Assembly (NCBI RefSeq): GCF_041146395.1
Contig: NC_090989.1
Span: 240,426,843-240,490,842, forward strand
Source of the DNA: Eulemur rufifrons
Lineage: Eukaryota > Chordata > Mammalia > Primates > Lemuridae
Reading direction: 5' to 3'
DNA length: 64,000 bases
Within the stretch, counting starts at the first letter, position 1; the number at the start of each line of letters is the position of its first letter. Shown in pieces: positions 1 through 16,699 of this stretch. The notes beneath the pieces are model-generated. The model saw only the letters and a list, made by a program, of their open reading frames with translations. It was not told the DNA's origin and ran no database searches. The position numbers were made by a program, and so were the translations under genes.

Positions 1-324
1 TCTGCCTTTATCAAATTTCTCATGCTGTTATAAGGTTTTCCTATAATTGGTATACTATTGACAGTAATGATTTAAAGGATTAAACAGTGAAATGCAATTG
101 CATTCAAGGTGTATAAATATTTATGTATTTTTATAAAAAATGAATTTTAAAAAATGTAAAATATCAGAAAAAGTATTTTATTCTGGTTTGAAAATGCTAT
201 TTTTCTTCTAAAATATTCAAAATTATATGTTAAAATTAAAGGCAGGACACAAATAAATAACTGAGTCTCAAAATTGTTTAAATAAACCTGATGTTTTATA
301 TTTAATTTGGGGGGAAAGGGGAGA

Positions 325-462
325 GGCAAAAACTTACCAAATGGGTACAATGAACACTATTTGGGTGATAGGCACAATTATAGCTAGGACTCAAGCATTA
401 CAAAAGTGATCCATGTAACCAAAAACATTTGTACCCCCTTAATATTTTGAAATAAAAAAATA
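325..462 (+). mobile_element. L1 3'-UTR end
   Basis: The wording 'aaatgggtacaatgaacac ... tgggtgata ... ccatgtaacc ... tgtaccccctta ... aaataaaaaa' is the familiar L1 3' end with its A-rich tail. Only about 140 bp is present, a heavily 5'-truncated copy. Flanks are AT-rich and unassigned. Confidence 0.7.
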
Positions 463-1164
463 GAGTTTAACATAACTTTAAAAAATAAATTTAATTTTTA
501 AAAATTTAATAAACTCTATTAAATATTTTTATAAAAATGAAACTTTTTCAATTATAACGTGCAATACCCTTTTATATGCCAATGAAAACAACTGGTATGG
601 AGCTTCACACATTTTAGGTCTTGAACTAAATATATTAAAATTTAAGAGTAATACAAATTGCTTCATACTGTAAAATGCTCCTCAGTTGGTAAGTACAACT
701 GCTGAAAGAATATTGCTAATTTATGAAAAACTTGCTAATCCCCCAAATTAAAAGTAAGAATGTGAGACAAGTAAGAAAACAGAAAGTCAGATCTACTAGA
801 AATCAATGCCATACTTCAGTATGCAAGGAATCTGTGCACTCATGCTATCTAGGAGGTTAATCTGTCAGGTTAATCTGTCTTTCACCTTAGTGCCTCTGCC
901 ACTCTAATCTTCTTTCACCTGAAAGCAGTGTTTGTTCCCACCATCAACATGAGCGTGATGACTCAAACTGTCAGGGCATCTGGATGCCATCATTTTTTGT
1001 TTCAAAGACGTGGGGCAAGAGAGGTAGAGAACTGTTTTTCTGGGGGCTGAGTGATGTTAGGGTAAAAGTGGGCATTTAGGGTAACAGGTCCCAAGTGAGA
1101 GAGAGCCCATGCATTCTTTAATAAATTTATTGTGGTCAGTGTGTGTGTTTGGGATGTGTTGGTC
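463..1164. other. Unassigned intronic sequence
   Basis: AT-rich sequence with no gene or repeat family I can name. A 13-bp unit (ggttaatctgtc plus one base) is repeated in tandem near 854-880. Confidence 0.5.
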
Positions 1165-3405
<2,241 letters not shown>

Positions 3406-3578
3406 GAAATTACATAGTTCAATGGGAAGCTGAGAGGATAGGAAGGAGGTGTTGGGGAAAAAGAAAATGAGTGGTCAAATGCTTATGATTGTTATTGTTG
3501 AGTTATGGGTACCTGGGGGGTTATTGTACTATAGTTTCTACTTTGTGTACACTTGAAATTTTCCATTATAAAAAGGAA
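3406..3578 (+). mobile_element. L1 3'-UTR continuation and end
   Basis: The sequence resumes after the Alu target duplication with the L1M-type 3' end ('tatgggtacctgggggg ... gaaattttccattataaaaag'). It shares orientation and continuity with the L1 on the other side of the Alu. Confidence 0.7.
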
Positions 3579-3579
3579 A

Positions 3580-3593
3580 CACACACACACACA
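3580..3593. repeat. (CA)n at L1 tail
   Basis: A short CA run directly after the L1 end, probably grown from the A-rich tail. Confidence 0.8.
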
Positions 3594-5459
3594 AACCCAA
3601 ACTATCCACTGCCCTCTCTCACTGAATCGCAGCTTTACTGGCTTTATTTGAAGGTACACACTGTTAAAACTGAATGCCATTCGAGGACAATTATTAAGAT
3701 GCTGCTATATTCTATATGCCTTTCCTGGCACCTAGAATGCTGTCTCATTCCTCATGGGAGCTCACCGGTTTGGTTTCTGCTGCTATCCGCTAACCTTGCC
3801 TGAAAACTCCTGTGCCATAGACTAAGCTCTTGCCTCTCAGTTCCACACCAGCCCTTCCATGTTCAGACTTTGTGACACTTGAGAGGGGACTCTGCAAACC
3901 ATGTTTCTGATCTGCCGGCTGGCTTTCTGGCTTTGCTAAAAAGAGGAGCTAGAGAGAGATAGGAAGCCTGTAGGAGGAAGAAGGAAGAAGGGGTTTGCTC
4001 CTTCCTTTTTATTTTCTATGCATTTCCTGTTTCCTAATCCTTTGAATTTCACCCCAGGAGTGGCAGTGCCACTCTCCACAGCAGCGGAATCCAGCGGCAC
4101 AGGTTTTCCAACACTCCCCGTAACAGCCTCATCCTTCTCTGCTCCAAGGACCAGCTGAGCAGCCTCCCCCTTCAAGTTTCTAAGTTTTAATTATTCCAGC
4201 CTCTTCCCTTTGTTTCCCCAGTCCTAAGACTGGTAGCTGCTTCCTGAAATTCTACCTCCCTGGTACCTTAAAGGTCTCCTACTCTTTAGGTAATTAACAA
4301 CTTTCTGCCTAATTAACAATTCTTTGTTAAGCTTATGTAAAACACTGATGTGACTGTTTTAATGAAAGACTTAAATAATTTTAAATGTCTCTGATTTTTC
4401 CTTGTCTGAAGAAAAACCCTGTTATTTTGAAAAATAGAGGAATTCTATGCTTAACAACTCTCTTACAGAACAACAGCATGTAAAAATTAAAAAGTCAAAA
4501 TTTCTTCCAGTCTCTCTGCATTAGCATGCACTAAAAGATTGAGCTAAGAAAGTAGTTATGGCTGAGTTAGACAAGTACTGCTGAGGTTATGTCATAGGAC
4601 CAATCAGTTTATCACTTCTGTTCACAGCAAACTTGATCATATACTGACTTGTAATTCACCTTATAAATTATACAGAATTTTAATGAGTTGCTTTTTAGGG
4701 AAACAGTATTTGAAATACAGCTGGCACCGATTTTCTGCATCTCTTAAGACAATGATCGTTTACTGTACTGTAAGTTTAACTTTAAAGAATGAAGTGTGTT
4801 CCTTCAGTGGTATTTCTCAAACTTTGCTATTGTCCTAGGGCAGATGACAGGGTGGGTGTGTTGTGGGGCCCGGGCAGAGGTGTGTAGCACAAAGCAGTTT
4901 CTGTGAAGCACAATTTCTTTGAAACTGGTGTTATAGTCAACAAAGACAGAGGAATTCTGCATTCCACAACATATTCTAATTTACATAATATAAAAATGTT
5001 CTGAATTACTTGCTAAGTAAATTATTTAACTGCTCTCCTCCTTTAAAATATCTTAATAAAATTAAGCTCAGTCCTAGAGTTCTGCTTATTCTGGGGCACA
5101 CTACTGCCTCTCCTAATTCAAAAAAAGCATGGAAATTTAGATAGTTCTTGGTGCTGTAGAAACTCTACAGGTGGATGGATCAACGGCATGAATGGACTGA
5201 TACTTTGGTGCAGTTGCAGGTAAGGAGGATTCTTCCTCGATGTATTAGCCTGTGTCTAGATTGTAGGGTTATGTTTATTTGATTGCTTAGTGGCGTAAAA
5301 TAAGAAGTGGCTTTGCCACTTAGGAGACCAATTCCCAGTCCTCGATCATCACTCCCATCACCCATGATGCACAGTGTTGCAGGAGGGGAAATACCCCAGT
5401 ACCCCGCATTTCACATGCTCGGGCAGAGCTGCTCTGTGATGTTTTAATACATCAAACAC
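3594..5459. other. Unassigned intronic sequence
   Basis: Unique-looking sequence with no coding signal. Nothing beyond short open frames that match no family I recognise. Confidence 0.5.
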
Positions 5460-6240
5460 TTCAGACTTTGTCTTCTTTTCCCTTGGACCTCTGCACTCCT
5501 CCTCAGGTGCAGAAGAGGGTCTTGTCTATGTTACTAAGAGGATGAAGATCATCATCTTTAATTCAAACACTGTTTCCTTTACTTCTTTTTTCTTTCTCAC
5601 TATATCGAGGGAGAGATGTTTCCATTCCCTCCCAAAGTCAACCCTCCCACGTGTGTCTTTGATTCCATCTCCTCCTTCCTCTTATTGGTCCTTGTTCATG
5701 TCATGATTCCAACACTCCAGCACCTTCAGTTCTTCTCTGTCCTCACACTAGAAGTGTGCATGTTTATCTCTTTGGATTTTGTGGTTGCAAATCCATATGC
5801 TCATAGAGGTCTGGTAAGTCATCTAAAGGAGGAAAGGAGCAGACAGGGGCTATTTCACCCCAGCACATTTGCCCCAGCTAAATGGATGGTTGTCATATGA
5901 GAATGCAGACCCCAAGCTGCCACATCTGATTTTTCAAAAGTAGACAGGAATCTGCATTTCCATATGAAATATGACAATTTTTAAATTTTGGCCATTAATT
6001 TAGAAAATTGAAGACTAAGAGTTGTTTCACTATGGGTGAAATAAATACTTCATGGGCCCCAACCGTAAGTTTCACCTCTCATCTCAACCATTCATTTGAC
6101 TCTGCTTCCCATTCAAGTACCACATTCTTTCACTCTTAAACTTCCCAAACATCTAGCCCCTGTAACTGTTGACTTCTTTTCCACACTCATGGCTCTCTCC
6201 TCAGCCAAGTTCAACCTGTCTTCCATTCTTCCCAAAGTAT
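5460..6240 (+). mobile_element. Possible L2/CR1-type LINE remnants
   Basis: C/T-rich stretches at 5460-5790 and 6080-6240 resemble decayed L2 ORF2 sequence as read elsewhere in this window. They are too degraded for a firm call. Confidence 0.3.
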
Positions 6241-6411
6241 ACTTTTTTTTTCCTGCCTACAATATTTAAGTAGAAGTGAAATGAAAATGTACTCTTGAAG
6301 GTCACCAGAAGTTTCTAACTACCAAATACCCTGAAATACCTATGTGTATGTATGTATCTTTGTACATCTTTGAAACAGGGGTCTCACAGATCCATTCCAG
6401 TAGGATTAATA

Positions 6412-6566
6412 TTAGCACCACCTGGGAACCAGCTAGCTAGAACTGCAGAATCTCATGCCCCTCCCAAAACCTACTAAATCAGAAACTCTGGGAATGGATC
6501 CGGCAATCTATATCTTGACAAGCCTTCCAGGCAATACTGATGGCTGCAAGTTTGAGAACTGCTGCC
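6412..6566 (+). mobile_element. MER5A-like hAT DNA transposon remnant
   Basis: It runs from 'caccacctgggaacc' through 'tcagaaactctggg' to 'gagaactgctg', the layout of a MER5A-type non-autonomous hAT-Charlie element. Non-coding. Confidence 0.75.
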
Positions 6567-6909
6567 CTAAAATGTCCCTGCCTGTGGGTGCACAGGTTGC
6601 CTGAGGGGAATCAGCCTGCCACTCTGGATCGTGCCCCACAACTGCAACCCCTCTTCTATGTGCTAGGGAAAGGCTTTGCATTGACGGGGCACTTTTTATT
6701 AAAGGTTTTTCACATTTTATCATCTAATTTCTGCATATAAGAGTCTACCTGTTAGGCAAAGAAAAGCCAAATAGGTTTATTATCCCCATCTGGCAATTAT
6801 ATAAATGTGAAAACAGTAATGGGAGGTTAAGTGGCTTTCTTAAAATTGTAGTTAGGAAAGTGTCTGGTTTCCTGATATAAATCATAGCCTTTTCTTTCTT
6901 TGTGTTTAT

Positions 6910-8524
<1,615 letters not shown>

Positions 8525-8650
8525 ACTCCTTAAGCCTCAGTCTCTTCATCTGTAAAACAGGGATAATAACCCTACCTATAAAAGGACTAATACTGGTAAA
8601 GTGCTTAGCACCGTGTCTAGCATGTAAGAGGCATTTGATAGAAATTAATT
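8525..8650 (+). mobile_element. MIR SINE
   Basis: 'gcctcagtctcttcatctgt' followed by 'gtaaagtgcttagcac' and 'taagaggcattt' is the MIR core and 3' region. Confidence 0.85.
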
Positions 8651-8884
8651 ACAAATTTGTTATTATCTGACATATCACACTGCCTTTCAAGAGATTAGCC
8701 AAGACACATTCTTCTTGTCTTATCTGGAAATTAACTTTTACTGTGATGGTCTTAACTCATGTATTTCTGCCTGCTCCATGTGACACAGGGACAGATCAAA
8801 CGTGTGTGTGTCGTCATAGACGGCTGGAACACACTGCGATGGCTCAGACAGGCACATGCACACACCACACACACAGAGGCTGAC

Positions 8885-9075
8885 TATGTACTAGGGTCTG
8901 ACTGGAGCTGCTCTGTATTATTAATCCATTTCACCTGCACAACTCTAAGAGGTGGCCATTTTACGTCTGAGGAAACTGAGGCACAAAGAGGTTAAGACAT
9001 TGCTGGAGATCACAGAGTTAGTGAGCGGTGCCACAGCAGGGTGCTCACGGCAAGCAGTCTTGTCCCTGATCCGCT
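8885..9075 (-). mobile_element. MIR SINE
   Basis: Reverse-orientation MIR: 'gaggaaactgaggcacaaag' then 'gaggttaagaca ... cacagagttagtgagcggtg'. Confidence 0.8.
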
Positions 9076-9424
9076 GCTCGGGGCTCACACTCGGTCCCTG
9101 ACCCCTTGGCCTACAGATTTCTCCATTTTCTGGTTTTGCAAAATCTGCAAGTTCAAAAAGGGATATGCAATAGTGACTATCATGTGTTATTTACCAAAAA
9201 TAAACACCCAAAGCCATTTGCATTGGACAGTGGCTCACACCCAGCTCAACGGAAGCAGATAGAAAGATACTACCCTGGGAGAAGAGAGACGTGATTTCAG
9301 TTGCTGGAGTCCCACCCATACTCACAAGCAAGCAGGCACATTTCCCTTTTTACCATGAGACTGGTTTCTTTAACAAAATAAAATAATAATTTTAAAAAAA
9401 CCCACTAATCCTTTCCCTCTGAAA

Positions 9425-9645
9425 TTACAGCAAGAAATGACACAAGAATTTTTAAGCCTGGCTTTCTGTTGATGTAATGGGGTAAGTGGTGAAAAAAACT
9501 GTTGAGTCACCTTTGTGAGCGTGTTTAATTAAACTTCTGTGTAGTCACAGCCGAGCGGTAGGATTTTGCAGGATGAATGTCAGATGTGGCTGATTAGTGT
9601 TAAAATTATCATCTTTGTAATTTAACCTGGTAATAAATTTTCAGC
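9425..9645. promoter_or_regulatory. Candidate conserved non-coding block
   Basis: A repeat-free block with a perfect 12-bp palindrome GTTTAATTAAAC (9523-9534), an AP-1-type TGAGTCA (9503-9509) and several TAAT/ATTA cores. Its texture suggests a constrained intronic element, but this is inference without alignment. Confidence 0.3.
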
Positions 9646-11284
9646 AACATTGGTCAGCCCCTTTATCTAGGTAGTCCAGGCCCAGTTGTTTCTGGTTGTC
9701 CTTTTTTGAATTTTGTTTTTTAACAACACAGCTCAAGACATCCTCCCTGCTTCCTGATAGCCCCGGCCTGAGGGGAGCAATAAGCATCCCTAGGTGTGGA
9801 AGGAAGGGTGAGTCACAGGCACAGGTCAACCACAGAGGAGGGTGACAAGCAGCCTTCTCCATTTCAAATGGAGAGAGCAGAGGAGGAAGTGGGTTTGTGT
9901 TAAGTCAGAAACAACAAGAACTCCTCCTATCTCCAACACGGTGCTGTACCAGATTGTGTAATCCACTTCTCTCTAGAGACCTTGAGGTGCAGGATGAGAC
10001 ACATCTGATCAGCACAACCGGCTTCCAGAGCTATTTCCGGAAGCCATCAATAGGCCCCTGAGATTCTCATGAGTCAGCAAAACCGACGTGGCTATTCCAG
10101 ATACTGACCCAAGTCACCTCTCTTCCTTGCTTTCAGCTCAGGTTGCTTAAGGGAGAAAGGTTAAAATAAACAACAAAAAGGTACACAATCCAGACCCCAT
10201 GAATCCTCAGCAAAACACAGGTATTCACTAACTCTTTTTAAAAGAGATAAAGAAATAGCACGTTTCATTTCTTTTGTATTGTCTTCCTGTCTGAATACCA
10301 TTGAACTAACCAGGATCTTTTTGGTTACATTTTTATATTTGGTTGGGTGTCTACTTTTTAAAGGTGTGTGTGTATGTTCAAAGGATAAAACAAAGGCCAC
10401 CAGAGACTAGAAAAAACAAAACAAAAAAGCAACAAAGCTGAGTTTACTGCTTGTGGCATAAAGGAGAGCCAGACCCACATCACTCAAGAAACAAGTCCAG
10501 CTTGTCTCTCTGCGCTAAAGACAAAGGGGTCGTTTATTTCTTGTTAGAAGAGATTCTAGGCAGTACAGGAAATGTCCCAGGTAGATTAGTTCAGGGGCAG
10601 CCAGGTTCAGAAAATAAAAATTCAAGATGCTCAGCTAAATTTGCATTGCAGATAAAAAAATGAATCTTTTTTTAGAATATGTCCCAAATATTGCATGGGA
10701 TAAACTTATACTAGAAAATGATTCATTGTTTACTAAGAAATAAAACTTATCTGGCATTCTCTATTTTATCTAATTAGGTGGGGCTTTGTGGGGCTTGGAG
10801 TCATGCAGTAGCAGCTAGTCCACGTGCCCACAATGAACACTTGGTAACATTTTTCTTTAACAGTGTAAAATAAATGTTGCATTGCAGTGCATTCTGCTCA
10901 AGGGACCATAAACCAAATTCTCCCATCAGGAATCACACTTTGTGATCAATTCCAATGGAATATACCAAGTTGGAGAGCAAAGTACATGGCTGTTAGACCC
11001 TCCAGGAGCTCAAGCTGAGGCAAGAAGAACTGCAGTTACCCACGCCTCCCAGGCCAGGACAATAAGTTGTTGGGTGCTGCTGCGGTAGACAGGTGTCAGA
11101 GGTGGATCAAAGAGAAGGAGTCTTTGAAGATCACTCTGATTTTTAGCTTGTGAAGCTAGTTGGAGGGTAACATTTTAACTGACGTCCAGAATACAGGAAG
11201 ATTTACTGGGAAGACCAGAAAGGTCTAGGGACACTGCAGTCTCTCTCTGTCCTCCCCAGATACCTAAGGGAGGCTTCTACCCAA
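9646..11284. other. Unassigned intronic sequence
   Basis: No coding signal and no nameable repeat; short open frames only. Confidence 0.5.
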
Positions 11285-12155
11285 ACATCCTCCACTTATA
11301 TATCCCATAGCTTTCAAACTCAACATGCTCAACACTTAATTCATTCTCTTCTTCCCCAAACCCATTTGTCCTGCTATAATTCCTACCTCAACGACAGACA
11401 GCACGCCAAGCCTCCAACAGCTCCAGGTTGAACGCCTCCTGGTCATCCTCAGATACCACTGCTCCCTCACCCTGCAGCCCATCAGAGGCCAGTGCCTTTT
11501 GGGCTGTGTATCCCTTAGTACAAGTTGTCATCATCTCTAACCTCAACAACAGCAAGAGGGCCTGAACCAAGCTCCACCCCGACCCAGCCATTTCCTCTGC
11601 TGCTCTACTCTTTTCATTGCTATATCAGATATCTTACTAAAATGCAGTTTTGAGAATATTTCTCTTAAGTGGTTTTTCATGTCGAGAGCATGAAATCCAA
11701 ATTGTCTCCAGATAGGCACACAGGTCCTTCAAGTTCTGGCATTGGTCTCTGTTTCCAGCCTCGCGACCATCACTTTTCCCCCAACAACAGATGGTGCCAA
11801 GCTACTGGCCATCTGATGCTCTTCCACATCAAGATAACTTCGCACAGATGGTCCCTTTACCTGGAATGTCCTCCGTCTATCCTGCTTTTGTCTGGCAAGC
11901 TCATTCTTCAAGACCCTCCTCAAGTGTTAGACTGGCTTCTGGTGAGCCTGCTTCCTTCCCCACTGCAGACTTAGTGGCTCCCTAGTTCGTGTGCCCAGAG
12001 CACGCTGCCCCTGCCCTCACAATGGCGCTCACCACTTTGCACTGAGTGTATTAGTTACACGCTTGCCTTCTCCACAGAATTATGGGCTTGGGGCAAGGAC
12101 TATGCTTTATTCACTTTGGATCCCAATGACATCACACAAAACACTGACTGTAATA
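11285..12155 (+). mobile_element. L2/CR1-clade LINE, ORF2 end and 3' region
   Basis: 'ctttcaaactcaacatgctc' starts text that follows the L2-type ORF2. Then comes the L2 3' region with 'catgaaatccaaattgtctc', 'cctttacctggaatgtcctc' and 'ggcaaggactatgc'. Plus strand, old and frame-broken. Confidence 0.7.
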
Positions 12156-12199
12156 ATCAGAGTGGTAAAAATGATTATAATGAACACTGTGTCCTGGGC

Positions 12200-12365
12200 A
12201 ATTTTTTAGGGATCTTTATCCATCTTAACCTTTAAGCCCCACAACAATCCTATGTGGTTAGGACTAATATATCTCGATTTGATAGAAGAAGAAACTGAGG
12301 CAAAGATGTGAAGGGCTGGCCAAAATATAATACTACAGCTAGAAAACTAGTGGATTCTAACTCAG
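12200..12365 (-). mobile_element. MIR SINE
   Basis: 'cccacaacaatcctatgtgg' then 'gaagaaactgaggcaaagat' is MIR in reverse. Confidence 0.75.
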
Positions 12366-12369
12366 CTAC

Positions 12370-12526
12370 AAAGTGGAGGCACCTGAGAAACTTTTTAAAA
12401 TTACTGATGCTGAGGCCCACTCAAGAACCACTGAAGCAGAACCTTCAGTGGGCAGGAACTTGGAGGATCTTGTTAAAACTTCCCCAGTGATTTTAATGTG
12501 TAGGCAGCATTGAGAACCACTGCTCC
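12370..12526 (+). mobile_element. MER5A-like hAT DNA transposon remnant
   Basis: 'gcacctgagaaactttttaa' through 'ttaatgtgtaggcagcattg' to 'agaaccactg' gives a second MER5A-type copy. Confidence 0.75.
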
Positions 12527-13444
12527 ACTTGCTTCACCCTAAGAAACGTCAACCGATGCTGTGGGGAGAGGAGGGAAGCCAAAGAACTTTGCGGGGAAAA
12601 GGGACCCAGACACTGGCAGCCAAGAGTTGCATAGCTTTGCATCCATGGCCCTGAATGTCTCATTAAGCATGGGACTCTTGTAGATGAGCAGAGTGCCAGG
12701 ACTCCTGCCATGCCACTATGCTCCCTTCCTAAATATTGCAGATAAGACCTGGTTCTTTCCTTAGCACACACATGGCATGAGGATCAGGCGTGGGAAGGGT
12801 GGTGGAGCTGGCTATCTTCCAACCGGCAGTTGGAAAGGAGATAGAACCTCTACTTCCTGGTAAAGAGATGAATTAGACATTTCTGAGCACAGGCACTATG
12901 ACTCCACTTAATCTTTTCCAAAGACAGAACGTGTCCTCCTCTCTGTGCACCAGCTGTTTCTCTGCAAAGAAATCATTCCCTTCCCCAAATTAGAATGTAT
13001 AACACAGTAACCACTTTCCATGTAGTCAGAAAGTTGTCAAATGGCAGAATCTGACCTTAAAAATGTTCATTTGATGAGTGCCTGACAGGTTATGTGACAT
13101 CAGTACTAGCTGCTTGCAGGGAAGAAATAAGAACTGAAACTAGAGAGGCTGGGTGCACAAAGAATGAGGACTTGATCCAGGATGGGGATAAAAAGAAAGG
13201 GGGGTTTTCTTGGCAGGTATAAATACCTAGGAAAGAGTGAGTTACTGTATATCTGATGAACAGGAATCACACGTGGGACAACGGGGATTCATGAAGTGAT
13301 GGAGAGATCAATTCTGATCTGGAAACTGAGTGGTTACAGCTGGATCCCAATGAGATAAGACAAGGATTCTCTTTGATTGGGAAAAAGAAGATGCTGTCTC
13401 TTCAAGGGTTAAATCTGTCTAAGTGATCACCATGGTGAATGAAG
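12527..13444. other. Unassigned intronic sequence
   Basis: No gene or repeat recognised. Confidence 0.5.
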
Positions 13445-13600
13445 ATTGTGCAGTCTTACAACTCTGGGAGTTGGATCCTGGCTCAGTCCCTGTGAGTCCA
13501 TCACTTTGGGCAAGCTCCCTAAACTCACTGAGCCTCAGTTTCCTCATATATAAAAGTCTCAATAAAAACTTACCTCATATGGTTGTGGGGAGGAAGAAAT
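13445..13600 (+). mobile_element. MIR SINE
   Basis: 'ggatcctggctcagtccctg' then 'gagcctcagtttcctcatat' and 'tacctcatatggttgtgggg' follow MIR. Confidence 0.85.
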
Positions 13601-13611
13601 AAGGAATTTAC

Positions 13612-13654
13612 ATCAATAGTAATAGCTAACACCTATAGAGAACACTTATAGAGG

Positions 13655-13687
<33 letters not shown>

Positions 13688-13845
13688 CAATTCATTATAT
13701 CCCCACAACAACCCTAAGCAGGTATTATTACCATGCCCATTTTACAGATGAGAAAACTGAGTAATGGAGAAATTGGATGACTTCTCCAAGGTCATACAGA
13801 TAATGTGGCCAAGTGAGATTCTGAACCAAGACTATCTAGTACTAG
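13612..13845 (-). mobile_element. MIR SINE, split by a TG microsatellite
   Basis: Reverse MIR: 'ccccacaacaaccctaagca', 'cccattttacagatgagaaa' and 'ctccaaggtcatacagataa'. A (TG)n tract has expanded inside it. It lies next to an opposite-strand MIR. Confidence 0.8.
13656..13684. repeat. (TG)n microsatellite
   Basis: About 14 uninterrupted TG units within a MIR. Confidence 0.95.
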
Positions 13846-15984
13846 CATCTAGGTTCCTAACTGCTCTACTGTGCTCAAAATTCCCTATATGGATTAGCAG
13901 ACAAAGTGTAGATGCAAGAAAAATGGAAAGGCCAAAATCTTTAAGTTACAGTTTTCAAAGGAGTCTCCTGATCCCTCGGGTGCCAGGAGTGAGATTTAGA
14001 CCTAGATTCACCTCTTATCACATTCTTCCCTTTGCTTTGCATACTCTGGCTGGATAGAGAAGAGCCTTATATGAAGACACAAAAGGCACCTTTTGAAGCC
14101 CTCAGACCAATGGTGGGTTCCCTGACTCAGCAGGCAGAGAGGACGGGACACGAAGCTGAATCATTTCTCCTCTGACCACATCTCTCTGCTCAACTGGTCT
14201 CCACAAGGCAGCTCACCTGATTTCTCAGATTCAGAGTCCCAGCATTTTTGAAACCCTGAATTTTATCTGAGTTGACAATCAATAAAGCTTTTAAGAATAG
14301 AGATAGCTCTTATTCTGGAGAGTTCTAAGTGTTGGTGCACAGAGGTAAGAATGCAAAGAAAAAAAATTTGTAGCCTTAAGCTATTAACATCCCCAAATAG
14401 TTTGTCCATTTTCATACAGTTAGGTGCTTATCAAGTCAGAGTGGCACAAAACCAATCTTTATTTTTAAAACAGTGTCTTCTTTTAATATTGTGTTTACCT
14501 CTCTTTTTTAAGGAATGAATTAAATTGCATTGCTGAACTTCCAAGTTTCAAGTATACTTCCTTGCTTCAGTATTTTCTTTTTTTCCACAAAGCACAGTGT
14601 TTGCCTACTCAGCCACCTCTTTACAATAAGTTATTCCTTCAAAACTGCTGTCCCACCAAAGGCATGTACTAGTGAGGAAATCAAGCCAAGGACCGGATGG
14701 GCATCCTATGTCATCTGGATGTGTATTGGATGGGGAGAGCAAATCAGTCTCCCCAGATTTCTGTCTGTCACATGAAGTGGCAGGAGATGGAATGTAAAAG
14801 CACTCCTGGCTCCAACAATCAGCATCTGCCAGCATTTCCTTCCACCTGCATCCACCACTGAGATTTTTGGAGAGAACCAAGCGTCTTCCTAGTAGCAAAG
14901 GCATGAAAATGATGAATCAAATCACATATTTGAACATGCATGCAAGAAATCACACTTTGAAAAACTAAATAAGGGAAAAACTAGAGCTTCCATCCTTGCC
15001 CACAACATTAACAATTTAAACTACATTATGGAGGTCAAAAAGCTCACTGCTCAGCTTTCAACCAGGCAAGCCACAGAAGCAATTCCTCAGCGATTCTGAA
15101 AAAGGGGCCACACCCTCAGGGGCAGCGTGGGAGAGAAGATCCGCTGCAGTCACAGGCTCTGCGTCACTCCCTGCCTTCCCAGGTTTACAGGCTACTCCTT
15201 TAAGAGTCAGCTGCTTCTTGAAGCCATCCCTGTAAATGCTCTTTCCCTGACTAGGCTGAGTTAGGTAATGAAGAGGACCATGAAGAACACAGGACTTGGA
15301 GTGTGACAAATCCGAGGAGAGCCTGGTCAGCCCTATTTCTCACTGTGAGACTTTGGGCACTTCCACCTTTGAACTTTGAACTCCCCCTCAGTGCCCCGGG
15401 TACTGGGGGCACAGCACCCATTGCATCATCCTTCTGGCATGCCTTCCTGAACTGCAGAGGCTGGGAAACCTAACAGTGACACTTCCCAGACTGCCTTGCA
15501 GCTGGGGTGCAGGTATTATTTAGGTTTAGCCCATTAGATACTCGTAAGCTGGATTTAGAAGGTGAAAGTCAGGGTGAAGGCTGTGCTTCTGCTCTTTCTC
15601 CTGGAAATCACGGGGAGAAATGTTTTGAAAATTAACCTGTGGTGTTGAGTAAGTAGGATCACAAGCACTGAGAAGCAGGGTGGTTTGTTCCAGAATGCAA
15701 TTGTTCCGGTGGCGGCTTCCTGATTCCTTGCCTTCCTGACTGACGCAGAAGCAGCAGTTTTTCAGGCAGGCTGGCTTCAGTGTGGTCAGAGAATCATTCC
15801 TGGAGACTCAGCCTGACCCTCCAGCCTTCCCACAGATTTCGTGAGCACCCAGTTCCTACGTTAAAACTGCTCTCTCTTTAAAATCATAAAGTGGTTTCTA
15901 TTTTCTGCAAGTGAGCCCAGACTGATAGACCTCTCCATCCTTCCGAGTAGGCACAAGGACTAAAAGACTAGTGGGAGGCAGAGA
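13846..15984. other. Unassigned intronic sequence
   Basis: Possible faint MIR text around 15270-15370. Otherwise no repeat or coding signal. Confidence 0.45.
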
Positions 15985-16195
15985 GCACAGCAGTTAAGAA
16001 CATAAGCTCTGAGCTCAGATGGCCTGGGCTTAAATCCTGCTCCTGCCTCTTGCTTGCTTTGCGACTGTGGGCAACTTCCTTAATCTCTAGTTTTTACAGG
16101 CTGGGGTTATTATAGGATTACACGAGGTAACGCGTGTAGAATCCTTGCCCTAGTACTTGTCCCTAGTAGGAGTTCAGTAAACGGTAGTTTCTTCT
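15985..16195 (+). mobile_element. MIR SINE, near full length
   Basis: 'cagcagttaagaacataagc', 'ggcctgggcttaaatcctgc', 'gactgtgggcaacttcctta' and 'taggagttcagtaaacggta' cover head, core and tail of MIR. Confidence 0.88.
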
Positions 16196-16699
16196 CGCCC
16201 TGAGTTCCCATAGGACCCGCTGTACACGTCTATGGCAGCACTTGTCACATTGTATTGAAGAGTCCTCTGTGAGCACAAACCCCGGGGACTGCCTGTAATA
16301 TGTGAATAGAAAGTAGAAAACTCATCGAAATTTCAATCGAGGTGACTCAGAACTAACCTTAAAGAAGGAGAACTGAAAAATGATTGTAATTTATTCAGTC
16401 ACAACATAGTTGTCTCTGTTGTACTCTGTTGTGGAAACACAGTGTGAAACAGGTGGTCGGGTGGGGCAGAATGGCAGAGGAGGGAGCATGGCAAGAGGAG
16501 GGTTGGCCCGGCCTGTCCAAGGGCACTCAAGGGCAGAGGAAACCTTGGCTGAGCAAGTGCTCCTGTCTCCTCAGTAAGGTCTCTCTGCTGTGGGTGAGAG
16601 TCTGTCGAGCTATTTTAACAAAGTAACCCTTCTTAAGTCCGTGGTGATACCATAATCTGGCTCGTCATCTTGTCATCTATACGGAGCCAACGTGCTGGT
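16196..16699. other. Unassigned intronic sequence
   Basis: Nothing recognised. Confidence 0.5.

Noticed and set aside
15985..16195. tRNA-like head of MIR elements
   Set aside because: MIRs are tRNA-derived SINEs. None of the copies keeps a foldable cloverleaf, so no tRNA gene is called.
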